The position numbers and the translations under genes were made by a program. Shown here one piece after another: positions 24,407 through 31,964 of a stretch of DNA of 32,231 nt. Below the pieces are notes generated by a model. It saw only the letters and a list, made by a program, of their open reading frames with translations. It did not search any database and was not told where the DNA came from. Source of the DNA: Nitriliruptoraceae bacterium (GTDB lineage: Bacteria > Actinomycetota > Nitriliruptoria > Nitriliruptorales > Nitriliruptoraceae); NCBI GenBank assembly GCA_003561535.1, contig PWWI01000246.1, forward strand, positions 1 to 32,231. The letters are read 5' to 3'. The stretch's first letter is position 1, and every line of letters starts with the position of its first letter.

Positions 24407-25241
24407 GGCAGCGGTGCCCTCCGGGTCGTCGTGCTTCGTCCTTGCATCCTGTCACGGCGCTCACGATGGCGGTTCCCACGACCGCCAGCAGCGCCACCGC
24501 CGCAGGGCCACGACGCTCGGGCCGTAGCCCGCGGAACAGGGTCGCCAGCCGGCCGGCCAGGAGCATCGGTGGGGCGCTGATGGCCAGGTCACGCGCCGCC
24601 CGAGGTCCGGCGAGACGGAGCACGTCGTCCACGTAGCCGAGGGCGGCGAGCACCGGGCCCACCATGCGCCGGCTCTGGCCGCGTCGGGGTACCTCACCGG
24701 AGCCGGCGGCGTCGAGCGCAGCACGCAGAGCCTGCTCGTCGCTCGACCAGATCGAGCGGAACACGATCCTGCCCCCGCGATCGACCAGGTAGGCGGCGTT
24801 GGGCTTCGGGTCGAGCGAGGTGTGGAAGGACCCCTCGAGATCATCGACCGCGACCGTGAGCGGCAGGTCCAGCGTCGCTCGCAACCGGCGGGCCTGCGCC
24901 ACCTTCTCCTCGAAGGTCGCCGCCTGCCCGAAGCGGTCACCCGGGTGCGCCTCGCGGACCTGCACCAGCACGAACCTGACCCGTCCCCCGAACTCTTCGT
25001 GGAGTCGCCGGAGCGGCTCAGCGGCACCGAGGGTCATCGGGCAGGTGCTGGAGCCGAAGACGAACAGGTGCGGCCGATCGAGCGTGTCGTAGGTCAGCGG
25101 TGGGCCGTCCAGCACCCTCAGGTCGAACTCGGGCAACTGGTCACCGGGGCCGGGGCTGGCCGGGTCGAAGCGCAGGTCGGCCAGCAGGTAGCGGGTGCGG
25201 AAGTGGGGGTAGCGGTAGTCGGTGGTCGTGGCTTGGTGCAC
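24276..25241 (-). CDS. Cysteine-type deiodinase-like redoxin with C-terminal membrane anchor
   Basis: A 321-residue protein. A thioredoxin-fold domain spans about residues 30-195. FVFGSSTCPMT holds the active-site Cys67 at the position where deiodinases carry selenocysteine. FVLVQVREAHPGDRFGQAAT, LTVAVDDLEGSFHTSLDPKP and AAYLVDRGGRIVFRSIWSSD follow, each matching the selenoprotein at 30228-30953. A C-terminal region ends in a hydrophobic helix (AAVALLAVVGTAIVSAV) near residues 249-265. GTG 25241 is supported by AGGAGG with 7-base spacing. The last 55 or so residues after TGCKDEARR look unconstrained and overlap the Rieske-ThDP gene in another frame. A frameshift near the end may have removed the natural stop. 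The substrate is unknown; nothing indicates iodothyronines. Confidence 0.85.
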   Translation of the reverse strand: MHQATTTDYRYPHFRTRYLLADLRFDPASPGPGDQLPEFDLRVLDGPPLTYDTLDRPHLFVFGSSTCPMTLGAAEPLRRLHEEFGGRVRFVLVQVREAHPGDRFGQAATFEEKVAQARRLRATLDLPLTVAVDDLEGSFHTSLDPKPNAAYLVDRGGRIVFRSIWSSDEQALRAALDAAGSGEVPRRGQSRRMVGPVLAALGYVDDVLRLAGPRAARDLAISAPPMLLAGRLATLFRGLRPERRGPAAVALLAVVGTAIVSAVTGCKDEARRPGGHRCRGAGHTEPPTIAGESGSAGRARELAQDPRARSAARGPGDHAHR

Positions 25242-25336
25242 GTCGAGGCCTCCTGACCGGTGCTGCGGCGAGCACTGCGGCAACCCGGCGTGGCCAGCGA
25301 GCATTCCCGCGTCCACTGGTAGCGACGGCGAGGTCG

Positions 25337-25630
25337 TCACCGGTGCAGATCGGCGGTCGGGTGGAACACGAACCAGTACGGGATGGCCACAAAGAGGGCG
25401 GAGCCGATCGTGCTCCCGATCCCCGCCGGGATGGTGTTCCAGCCGAGCGCGGTCAGCCAGTCGAGGTCGCCGCCGTGGGCGATGAACAGGGCCAGGAACC
25501 CCATGTTCGCCTTGCTGTACTGGAACCCGGCAGCCACGAACAGCATCACGGCCAGCAGCACGGGGATGTACTGACCGATGATGGTGCGCCGCATGAAGGC
25601 GAACCCCTCGATCAGCTTGCGGGTGCCCAC
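25337..25630 (-). pseudogene. C-terminal remnant of a formate/nitrite transporter (FNT family)
   Basis: The minus-strand frame from about 25630 to the stop at 25337 gives about 97 residues. IIGQYIPVLLAVMLFVAAGF then QYSKANMGFL and ALGWNTIPAGIGSTIGSALF then VAIPYWFVFHP match the last two to three membrane helices of FNT channels such as FocA, including the phenylalanine-and-Asn-rich GF(E/Q)xSxANM motif. The first three or four helices are absent: upstream the frame stays open but is Arg/Pro-rich without similarity. It cannot form a normal FNT pore. The boundary at 25630 (a GTG) is approximate. It lies 95 bases upstream of the Cys-type redoxin on the same strand. Confidence 0.6.
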
Positions 25631-25925
25631 CTGCTCGATGCCGGTCCCGACCGAAGCCCGCCATGCCGGCCACGACCCGGGAGGCGTCGAGGTGCTGGGC
25701 GTCGGGCACACCGTCGCGCGAAGGGTTCGGGGTCGGTCACGGCGGTCGGTCCCCGGTCGCGGGCATCGCGCGGCAGAGCGGCACGAGCCGCGAGGAGCAA
25801 CACCGCCGACCCGCTGCTGCTTCCACGACCGTGTCAAGGTGCGGCCTGGAAGCGGGACCGGCCGCCACCGGTTCCCTCAGGCGTACTCGCCCGCGGCACG
25901 CGCCCGCGGTGAGGGAAGCGCCTCG
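25631..25925. other. Gap between two decayed genes; no intact gene seen
   Basis: These 295 bases separate the transporter remnant (minus) from the glycosidase remnant (plus). All frames give Arg/Pro-rich translations without recognisable similarity. A short minus-strand stretch (DASRVVAGMAGFGRD, near 25665-25690) may be residual coding sequence of the transporter in a shifted frame, but it is too short to judge. Confidence 0.4.
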
Positions 25926-27290
25926 ATGGATGGGCCAGCACCGCACGCCACCACCGGTTCCCATCCGGCCACCAGCGGGCTCGATCCGGAGCGGGCCCGG
26001 CTCACCGGTCCCGAAGCCGACGCCGACGCCTGGCGACGATGGGGGCCGTACCTGAGCGAACGCGCCTGGGGCTCGGTCCGGGAGGACCACAGCCCCCACG
26101 GCACCGCCTGGAAGGCGCTGCCCCACGACCACGCCCGGTCCCGAGCCTGCCGTTGGAACGAGGACGGGCTGGCGGGGCTGTGCGATGACCAGCAGCAGCT
26201 TCGCGTGGCCTGCGCCTTCCACAACAGCCGTGACCCGATCCTGAAGGAGCGACTGTTCGGGCTGACCGGCGACGAGGGCAACCACGACGCCACCCCGACC
26301 CACAGCTGGTCGTGTTGGCAGTACGCCGACCCGCCGGCAGCCTTCCCCCACGACGACCTGGTACTGAGCAACGGCGCCCTGAGCAGGGAGGAGCCCGAGT
26401 ACGAGCTGCTCGACACCGGGGGTGTTCGACCACGGCCACTGGGACATCGCGGTCGACCACGCGAAGGCCGCCCCCGACGACCGCGTGACGGTGCCCGCCG
26501 GAGGCGAGGTGGCGCTCCGGCTCCGGCTCAGCACCGACCCGGCGCCGAACCGACCGTCGTCGCCGGCTACCCCTGGTTCGGTGACTGGCCACGGGACACG
26601 ATGATCAGCTACGAGGGCCTGTTCCTGTCCACCGGCCGGACCGACGAGGGCCGGCACCTACTGGAGCGGGGCGCGGCCGAGCTCTCGCAGGGGATGCTGG
26701 CCGTCACCGCCGACAACGACCTTGCCGCGAGCCTGCTGCCCGCCTTCGGGGGGATCGTCGACCACCAACTCGCAGGCACCCGGTTCGGCATCGGTGTCGA
26801 CGCGGCCGATGGGCTGCTGACCCAGGGCGGGGCCGGGGTGGCGCTGACCTGGATGGACGCACGAATCGCTGGCGTGCCCGTCACCCCTCGGCACGGCAAG
26901 CCGATCGAGGTCAACGCGCTGTGGGTCAACGCCCTGACCGCCACGGCCCTGCTCCCCGAGCTGCTCGGCCAGGATGCCACCGACATCCACGCGCTGGCCG
27001 CGAGGGCGAGCGAGGGGGTACGGCGACGCTTCATGGCGGGCGGCTCCCTGCTCGACGTGGTCGACCGACCCGATGGGGACGACTCGGCGTTGCGGCCGTA
27101 CCCGCTACTGGCGATCTCGCTCCCCCACGCCCCGATCATCGACCGGGAGGTGGTGGCGCGCCACCTCGGCGACTGGGAGGTCGGCTCGGTGTCCAAGACG
27201 GCAGGCGGCGACCCGCCCCATCACGCGACCGGCACCCCCTTCCAGGCCTGGTCGGTCGCCGAGCTGCTGCGGCGAGAGGGACCACGATGA
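25926..27290 (+). pseudogene. Chimeric, eroded glycosidase: GH63/MGH1-like N-part joined to amylo-alpha-1,6-glucosidase C-part
   Basis: The frame opens at ATG 25926. WRRWGPYLSERAWGSVREDH, LPHDHARSRACRWNEDGLAG and SRDPILKERLFGLTGDEGNH match MGH1-like (GH63-type) glucosidases. About a dozen residues usual before PTHS are missing. After PEYELLDTG the frame shifts at a run of five G (26418-26422). The +1 frame continues correctly (GVFDHGHWDIAVDHAKAAPD) to about 26540. The original frame then resumes with VVAGYPWFGDWPRDTMISYE, the start of the catalytic part of a different family, glycogen-debranching amylo-alpha-1,6-glucosidase. That part lacks about 25 residues after GMLAV and about 90 residues before WEVGSVSKTAGGDPP. 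The stop overlaps the next ATG by 4 bases. I read this as two neighbouring genes fused by deletion and still eroding. The long open frame survives because stops are rare at this GC content. Confidence 0.8.
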
Positions 27291-28003
27291 GCGACGCAGC
27301 GTCCACGGCGTCCGTCCCCTTCCCCCTCGTCAAGCTGCCCGACCTCACCACCGAAGAGATGCGCGAGGTCGACCGGATCATGGTCGACGAGCTGGGCATC
27401 CTGCTCCTGCAGATGATGGAGAACGCCGGCCGCCACCTGGCCGAACTCGCCATCGTTCGCCACCAGCCGAGGAGCTGCACGGTGCTCGCGGGCCCCGGCG
27501 GGAACGGCGGTGGTGGGCTGGTCGCCGCCCGCCACCTCGCCAACCGTGGCGTCGACTTCGAGGTGGTGCTGTCCGCACCGCAGGCGATGACCGAGGTCCC
27601 CGACCACCAGCTCGGCATCCTGCGCCGGATGGGAGTAGCGGTCGAGACCGCGCCGAAGGCACCCGCCCTGGTGGTGGACGCGCTGCTCGGCTACAGCATC
27701 AGCGGTGACCCCTACGGGCGCGCCGCGGAGCTGATCCGGTGGGCCAACGCGCGCGACGCGCCGGTGCTGGCGCTGGACACGCCCAGCGGGTTGGACCTGA
27801 CCTCAGGTCGGGTCGGCACGCCCTGCATCGTCGCCGACGCGACGTTGACGCTGGCGCTTCCCAAGCGTGGGCTGCGCCGTGCCCCCGAGGTGGTCGGTGA
27901 GCTGTTCGCCGCCGACATCGCCGTGCCGCCGTCGGTGTACGACCAGCTCGGGATCAGGAGCACCGCTCCCTTCGCGGCCGGGACGATCGTCGGGGTCGGC
28001 TGA
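27287..28003 (+). CDS. nnrE: NAD(P)H-hydrate epimerase (YjeF N-terminal domain)
   Basis: A 238-residue YjeF_N-domain protein that interconverts R and S forms of hydrated NAD(P)H for repair. TTEEMREVDRIMVDELGILL, LQMMENAGRHLAELA (with the Asn), VLAGPGGNGGGGLVAARHLA and VVDALLGYSISGDP carry the usual motifs, followed by LALDTPSGLDLTSG. Length is normal for a stand-alone epimerase; the dehydratase domain often fused to it is not encoded here. The ATG overlaps the stop of the glycosidase remnant as ATGA, suggesting it was translated as the end of an operon with the glycosidases. A purine stretch (GCGAGAGGGACC) precedes the start. Confidence 0.92.
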   Translation: MSDAASTASVPFPLVKLPDLTTEEMREVDRIMVDELGILLLQMMENAGRHLAELAIVRHQPRSCTVLAGPGGNGGGGLVAARHLANRGVDFEVVLSAPQAMTEVPDHQLGILRRMGVAVETAPKAPALVVDALLGYSISGDPYGRAAELIRWANARDAPVLALDTPSGLDLTSGRVGTPCIVADATLTLALPKRGLRRAPEVVGELFAADIAVPPSVYDQLGIRSTAPFAAGTIVGVG

Positions 28004-28198
28004 CAGCGTGGCCGTGGGTGCTCCCGGAGGTCGGCGCCGGGCTCAGGGGCAGTCATCGGTTCTGGTGGAAACACCCTGCCGAACGGCCACGTCGGGGCGG
28101 CTGGGACCCTGGGACCGGCGGTACGGTCGAGGACGGATGGCAGGGTTCTGCCAGGCCCCCCTGGGCGCGGCGGCGCGGAGTCGAGCTGCAGGATCCCG
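28004..28198. promoter_or_regulatory. Intergenic region with candidate -10 TACGGT (28122-28127)
   Basis: A gap of 195 bases without a gene. It contains TACGGT at 28122-28127, 71 bases before the ATG of the acyltransferase. An exact 8-base tandem repeat (CTGGGACC twice, 28101-28116) lies directly upstream, where a -35 element or activator site would be expected. It is probably the acyltransferase promoter. No RNA gene or strong terminator was found. Confidence 0.35.
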
Positions 28199-29548
28199 AT
28201 GAGCCTCACGCAGCGGATCGAGGAGCAGACGCCGGCGACCCGTGACCGCTACCTCGACCTCCTCCGCGTCGCGAGCATCCTCCTCGTCGTCCTCGGCCAC
28301 TGGATGGTCCGGGTGTTCACCACCGACGACGTCGAGGTCGCCGAGGGCTACCTCCTCAAGGCTGTCCCGGTCACCCAGTGGGCGACGCTGCTGTTCAACG
28401 TCATGCCGATCTTCTTCCTCGTCGGGGGTGCGCTCAACGCGCCGAGCTGGCGACGGGCCCGCGAGGAGGGCGAACCCGCCGCCGACTGGCTGCGCCGACG
28501 GAGCCGACGGCTGCTGCGGCCCCTGCTGCCGCTGCTCGCGCTGTGGCTCACGATCGCGGTCGTCCTCGGTGCCACCGTCGGCGAGGACGCGATGACCCTC
28601 GACCCCGACAGCGCGCTCACTCCGATCTGGTTCCTCGCCGCCTACCTGCTCGTCACCGCCCTGACGCCGGTGACGCTGCGGCTGCACGAGTGGGCCGGCG
28701 GACTGTGGCTCATCGCCGCCTGCGCCGTCGTGGCCGTCGGCGTCGACGTGCTGCGCTTCGGTCCGCTGGCCGACTGGGTGACGATCGAGGGACAACCCAT
28801 CATCGGTGGGGTCAACTACCTGGCCGTCTACGTGCTGCTGCACCAGCTCGGCTACCTCTGGGCCGACGACCGCCTGCCGAAACGCCCGTGGCAGCAGGTC
28901 GCGCTCGGCCTCGGCGGGGCCGCTGCACTGGTGGTGATGATCGGGCCCGGCCCGTACCCGCTGACGATGGTGCCGATCGCCGGCACGGACCTGCCCAACA
29001 ACCTCAACCCACCGAGCGCGGCGCTCGTGGCGCTCGGGCTGTGCCAGCTCGCGGTCGCCCTGCTCGCCCACGATCGCGTCACCCGCTGGCTCCAGGACCG
29101 ACGCGTCTGGACCGCGGTGGCGCTACCGGGCAGCCGACTCATGACGCTCTACCTGTGGCACCAGACCGCGATGCTCGCCGTCGCCAACGCGACGATCCTC
29201 ACCGGTGTGTGGCCGCTGTCCGAACGCGTCGACGCGTCCTGGTGGGTGACCCGGCCGCTCTGGCTCCTGCTCTGCGCCGCGGCGCTCGGCGCGCTCGTCG
29301 CCGTCGTCGGCCGGTTCGAGTCGCCACCGCCCCCGCGACCCGCCGGGCTCGCACCGCGCCCGGCCGCGGCTCTCGCCGGAGTCGGCGTCGCGCTGTCCAC
29401 CGGTGGCGTGGGCTGGCTCGTCGTCGCTGGCGTCTCCGACCCCGCCATGCCGCTGGGGCTACCACTGCCCGCCCTCGTCCCCCTCGCGGTGGGGCTGATC
29501 GCCCTCGGGGTCGTCGGCGATCGCCTGACGGCCGCCGGCTCCCGGTGA
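28199..29548 (+). CDS. Acyltransferase family 3 integral membrane protein
   Basis: A 449-residue multi-span membrane protein. The N-terminus has RDRYLDLLRVASILLVVLGH with the conserved Arg and His of acyltransferase-3 proteins such as OafA. IFFLVGGALNAPSWRRAREE, RRLLRPLLPLLALWLTIAVV and LYLWHQTAMLAVANATILTG also fit the family. About ten hydrophobic helices are visible. These enzymes transfer acetyl or other acyl groups to sugars, lipids or peptides at the membrane. The substrate is not predictable from context. ATG 28199 has only a weak ribosome site (AGGATCC). It is probably a single-gene transcript ending at the hairpin at 29559-29576. Confidence 0.88.
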   Translation: MSLTQRIEEQTPATRDRYLDLLRVASILLVVLGHWMVRVFTTDDVEVAEGYLLKAVPVTQWATLLFNVMPIFFLVGGALNAPSWRRAREEGEPAADWLRRRSRRLLRPLLPLLALWLTIAVVLGATVGEDAMTLDPDSALTPIWFLAAYLLVTALTPVTLRLHEWAGGLWLIAACAVVAVGVDVLRFGPLADWVTIEGQPIIGGVNYLAVYVLLHQLGYLWADDRLPKRPWQQVALGLGGAAALVVMIGPGPYPLTMVPIAGTDLPNNLNPPSAALVALGLCQLAVALLAHDRVTRWLQDRRVWTAVALPGSRLMTLYLWHQTAMLAVANATILTGVWPLSERVDASWWVTRPLWLLLCAAALGALVAVVGRFESPPPPRPAGLAPRPAAALAGVGVALSTGGVGWLVVAGVSDPAMPLGLPLPALVPLAVGLIALGVVGDRLTAAGSR

Positions 29549-29558
29549 GGCACGGAGG

Positions 29559-29576
29559 GAAGCCGAGCGCGGCTTC
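29559..29576 (+). terminator. 7-bp hairpin after the acyltransferase
   Basis: GAAGCCG at 29559-29565 pairs with CGGCTTC at 29570-29576 around the loop AGCG. It begins 10 bases after the acyltransferase stop. No T-tract, but position and stability fit termination. Confidence 0.55.
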
Positions 29577-29617
29577 GGAGGTTCCCCTCCCACGTCGACC
29601 TACCAAGCGGAGGAACC

Positions 29618-30142
29618 ATGCTCACCTTCAACCTGCTCGCCGCCCTCGTGGCCGGGCTCGCCGGCACGATCGCGATGACCGCGATGATGCGGGGCGCCAG
29701 CGCGATGGGCGTGACGAACATGCCCTCCATGACCCTGATCCAGGGCACGATGCTCACCGACGACGTCGACCAGGCCAACCGGATCGGCTTCGTCACCCAC
29801 GTGGTGCTCATGGGCTCGATCGTGTTCGGGATCGGGTACGCGGCGATCTTCACCGCCATCGGTAGCGCCAGCGTCGTGACCGGGGCCCTGATCGGACTGG
29901 GCCATGGCATCGTCGCCGGCGTGGCCATGGCGATGATGGGCTCGGTCCACCCGCGGATGACCGCCCCGGCGACCATCACACGGTCGGAGGGTGCCGTGCT
30001 GACCGTCACCGGCAGCGAGACGACCCTGGTGGAGCCCGGCATCTTCGCTCGCAACTACGGCCCCATGACCCCTGTCGGGCTGGTGATGGGCCACGTCGTC
30101 TTCGGTCTGGTCGCCGCGCTCGTCTACGGTGCGCTCGCCTGA
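29618..30142 (+). CDS. Four-helix, methionine-rich membrane protein
   Basis: A 174-residue membrane protein with about four hydrophobic segments, near residues 2-24, 60-82, 85-108 and 148-173. Helix 1 contains GLAGTIAMTAMMRGASAMG and helix 3 contains GHGIVAGVAMAMMGSVHPRM; the many Met residues and the His-Pro after helix 3 stand out. ATG 29618 follows AGCGGAGGAACC, a strong ribosome site. The stop is 85 bases before the deiodinase-like selenoprotein, with no hairpin between, so the three genes may share a transcript. I do not recognise the family; a membrane partner for the selenoproteins is a possibility only. Confidence 0.7.
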   Translation: MLTFNLLAALVAGLAGTIAMTAMMRGASAMGVTNMPSMTLIQGTMLTDDVDQANRIGFVTHVVLMGSIVFGIGYAAIFTAIGSASVVTGALIGLGHGIVAGVAMAMMGSVHPRMTAPATITRSEGAVLTVTGSETTLVEPGIFARNYGPMTPVGLVMGHVVFGLVAALVYGALA

Positions 30143-30227
30143 TGCTCCCCCTGCGGTCGAACGTCGAGCACCCGCTCGCCGGTCAGCCTGCGGTCGGCCC
30201 TGAGCTCGCGGGCGAGCGGAGGCGACG

Positions 30228-30953
30228 ATGACCACGGACACGGTCGAGTCGTACAACTACGCGACGTTCGACGGCTACGTCGCGACGGGCGCGGACGTCC
30301 ACGAGTTCGCCGCCTGGCCGAACCTGCTGCACGTGGGCGAGCGCGCCCCCGACATCGTCGCCACCAGCCTGGACACCGGCGAACGCCTCGCGCTGTCCTC
30401 GATCTGGAAGCGCCGCAGCGTGGTGGTCGAGTTCGGGTCCTTCACCTGACCCTACTGCTCAGCGGAGGGTCCTCTGCTCGACGCCGCGGCCGACCGCCAC
30501 CCCGAGGTGGCCTTCTACTTCGTGTACACCCGCGAAGCCCATCCCGGCGAGCACGTCGGCCACCACACCTCCTTCGAGGTCAAGCGGGCCAACGCCGCCC
30601 TGCTGCGTGACGAGGTCGGCATCCGCCGCCCGATCCTGCTCGACGACCTGGCCGGCTCGGCCCACCACGCCTACGGGCTGCTGCCGAACATGACCTACGT
30701 GATCGGACGTGGTGGACGGCTCATCTACCGAGCGGACTGGACCTCGGCGGCCAACGTCGAGTCCTTCCTGACCCGTCACGAGGAGCAGCGCCGGCACCGA
30801 CCGGCCCGCGGCGGCCGCTCGCCCTACGTCAGCGAGCAGCTCGAGTACCGCGACCAGGACCGGGAGGCGTTCGACGAGCGGCTCCGGCGCAACGGACCCC
30901 GCAGCTACGACGAGTTCCGACGAGCCGAGGAGATCTGGCGTGAGCGAGGCTGA
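30228..30953 (+). CDS. Deiodinase-like selenoprotein with in-frame TGA (Sec74)
   Basis: A 241-residue protein if the TGA at 30447-30449 is read as selenocysteine (residue 74). Before it the frame encodes HVGERAPDIVATSLDTGERL, then VVEFGSFT. After it come PYCSAEGPLLD, VAFYFVYTREAHPGEHVG, RRPILLDDLAGSAHHAYGLL and TYVIGRGGRLIYRADWTS. This is a thioredoxin fold with the Sec of iodothyronine deiodinases, whose motif is FGSxTU. The 321-residue Cys homologue at 24276-25241 aligns on both sides, with Cys67 at the Sec position. Sec-P-Y-Cys gives a redox pair. A charged tail of about 55 residues follows the fold. ATG 30228 has GCGGAGG upstream. A SECIS-like hairpin lies at 30461-30478, and the next gene overlaps by 14 bases. 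Likely a peroxidase, reductase or dehalogenase; the substrate is unknown. A frameshift reading is excluded because both parts are in the same frame. Confidence 0.93.
30461..30478 (+). promoter_or_regulatory. Bacterial SECIS element of the deiodinase-like gene
   Basis: In the mRNA, 30461-30467 (AGCGGAG) pairs with 30472-30478 (CUCUGCU): 7 bp including one G-U pair. The loop is the tetraloop GGUC at 30468-30471, 19-22 bases after the UGA. As I recall it, the E. coli fdhF SECIS has the same GGUC apical sequence at this distance. SelB binds this loop, and selB is the convergent gene at the window end. Confidence 0.85.
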
Positions 30954-31935
30954 CGAGCACCACACCGAGGACACCGGGGCGGACGCCGCCGAGCAGCCGA
31001 TGACGATGGCGGCGTTCCGCGGGTCGTTCTACTACGGCGAGCACGCCGACCTGCAGTTCAAGTACCTCGCCGAGTTCGATGACACCCGGGCCGCCGACGC
31101 GATCGCCGAGGTGCTCGCGATGGTCGGCGAGGTGGTGGACACCGGTGACCTCGACGCCCTGCGCTCACGGCTGGTCGAGCTGCAGGTCGCCGGCTACGCC
31201 CCGTCCGAGCCGGTGGAGCCGTCGGTCGACGACGCGCCCTTCACCCCGCTCAGCGGTCCGCTGGCCGAGCAGCGCCTCGCGCTCATCACCGCTGGCGGGG
31301 TGTTCGACCGGGACGACGACCCGATGGGGCCGGACGGGCCGACACAGGAGGAGTCGCTGGCGCTGATCAAGGACTTCCTCCGGGGGACCCCGACCCTGTC
31401 GACGATCGCGGTGGATACCCCACCCGAACGTCTCACGGCCCGCCATCCCGGCTACGACGCCCGCACGGCCCAGCGTGATCCGGACACGGTGTTCCCCCTC
31501 ACCCACCTGCGGGCGGCCGCGGCCGAAGGCCGCGTGCAGCTGGCCGACGAGCACTACGCGTTCACCGGGGCGACCTCCCAGCGGCGGCTGGAGCAGCAGG
31601 TGGCGCCGCGCTGGGCGGAGCACATGGCCGCGCGCGAGGTCGACGTGGTGTTCCTCGTCGCCACCTGACCCGTCTGCCACGGGTCGGTCGGACTCGTCGC
31701 ACGCGCGCTGGAAGCCATCGGGATCGCCACGGTGTCGGTGTTCATCCGCGCCTTCGAGCACCGCGCGGTGCAGCTGCAGGTCCCGCGCACGCTGGTCACG
31801 CCCCACCTGATGGGGCGCACGATCGGCCCGGTCGGCGACCGGGCACGCCAGCGCGCGGTGGTCGATGCCGCGCTGGAGCTGCTCGAGGAGGCGACCACGG
31901 GTGCCGCCCTGCGCCGCTTCGCACCTCCCACCTGA
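30940..31935 (+). CDS. GrdB-like selenoprotein (glycine/sarcosine/betaine reductase selenoprotein B family) with in-frame TGA (Sec243)
   Basis: A 331-residue protein if the TGA at 31666-31668 is selenocysteine (residue 243). Upstream are PFTPLSGPLAEQRLALITAG, GVFDRDDDPMG, the conserved DARTAQRDPDTVFPLTHLRA and DVVFLVAT. Downstream come PVCHGSVGLVARALEAIGIA, TVSVFI, VPRTLVTPHLMGRTIGPVGD and a helical end. This is the layout of the GrdB/PrdB-related family, in which Sec near the C-terminus attacks the substrate. Clostridial GrdB works with GrdA and GrdC, and neither is visible here, so this aerobic-type relative probably has another role. GTG 30940 has GAGGAG 7 bases upstream, inside the preceding gene, with a 14-base overlap. 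Sec-P-V-Cys parallels the Sec-P-Y-Cys of its neighbour. Read conventionally, the protein would lose its active site and the last 88 residues. Confidence 0.92.
31679..31697 (+). promoter_or_regulatory. Bacterial SECIS element of the GrdB-like gene
   Basis: 31679-31685 (ACGGGUC) pairs with 31691-31697 (GACUCGU): 7 bp with one G-U pair at the same position as in the other SECIS. The loop is GGUCG (31686-31690), with GGUC 18-21 bases after the UGA. The protein sequences here are unrelated, so the shared RNA shape is not explained by coding similarity. Confidence 0.83.
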
Positions 31936-31964
31936 GCTCCCGCTGAGCCTCGCGCTCGGCGCGA

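Noticed and set aside
26418-26422. Programmed frameshift at the five-G run
   Set aside because: The rest of the gene has large deletions and a junction between two families, so decay (or a read error) explains it better.
30140-30142. The TGA ending the four-helix membrane protein as a further selenocysteine codon
   Set aside because: The frame after it reads CSPCGRTSS with no family similarity, and the GGTC that follows at +13 is not flanked by a stem. The next gene also has its own ribosome site.
30447-30449. The TGA as a nonsense mutation or sequencing error that makes a pseudogene
   Set aside because: The codon sits exactly at the catalytic position of deiodinases, a second gene beside it shows the same arrangement, both have SECIS-like hairpins, and selB is adjacent.
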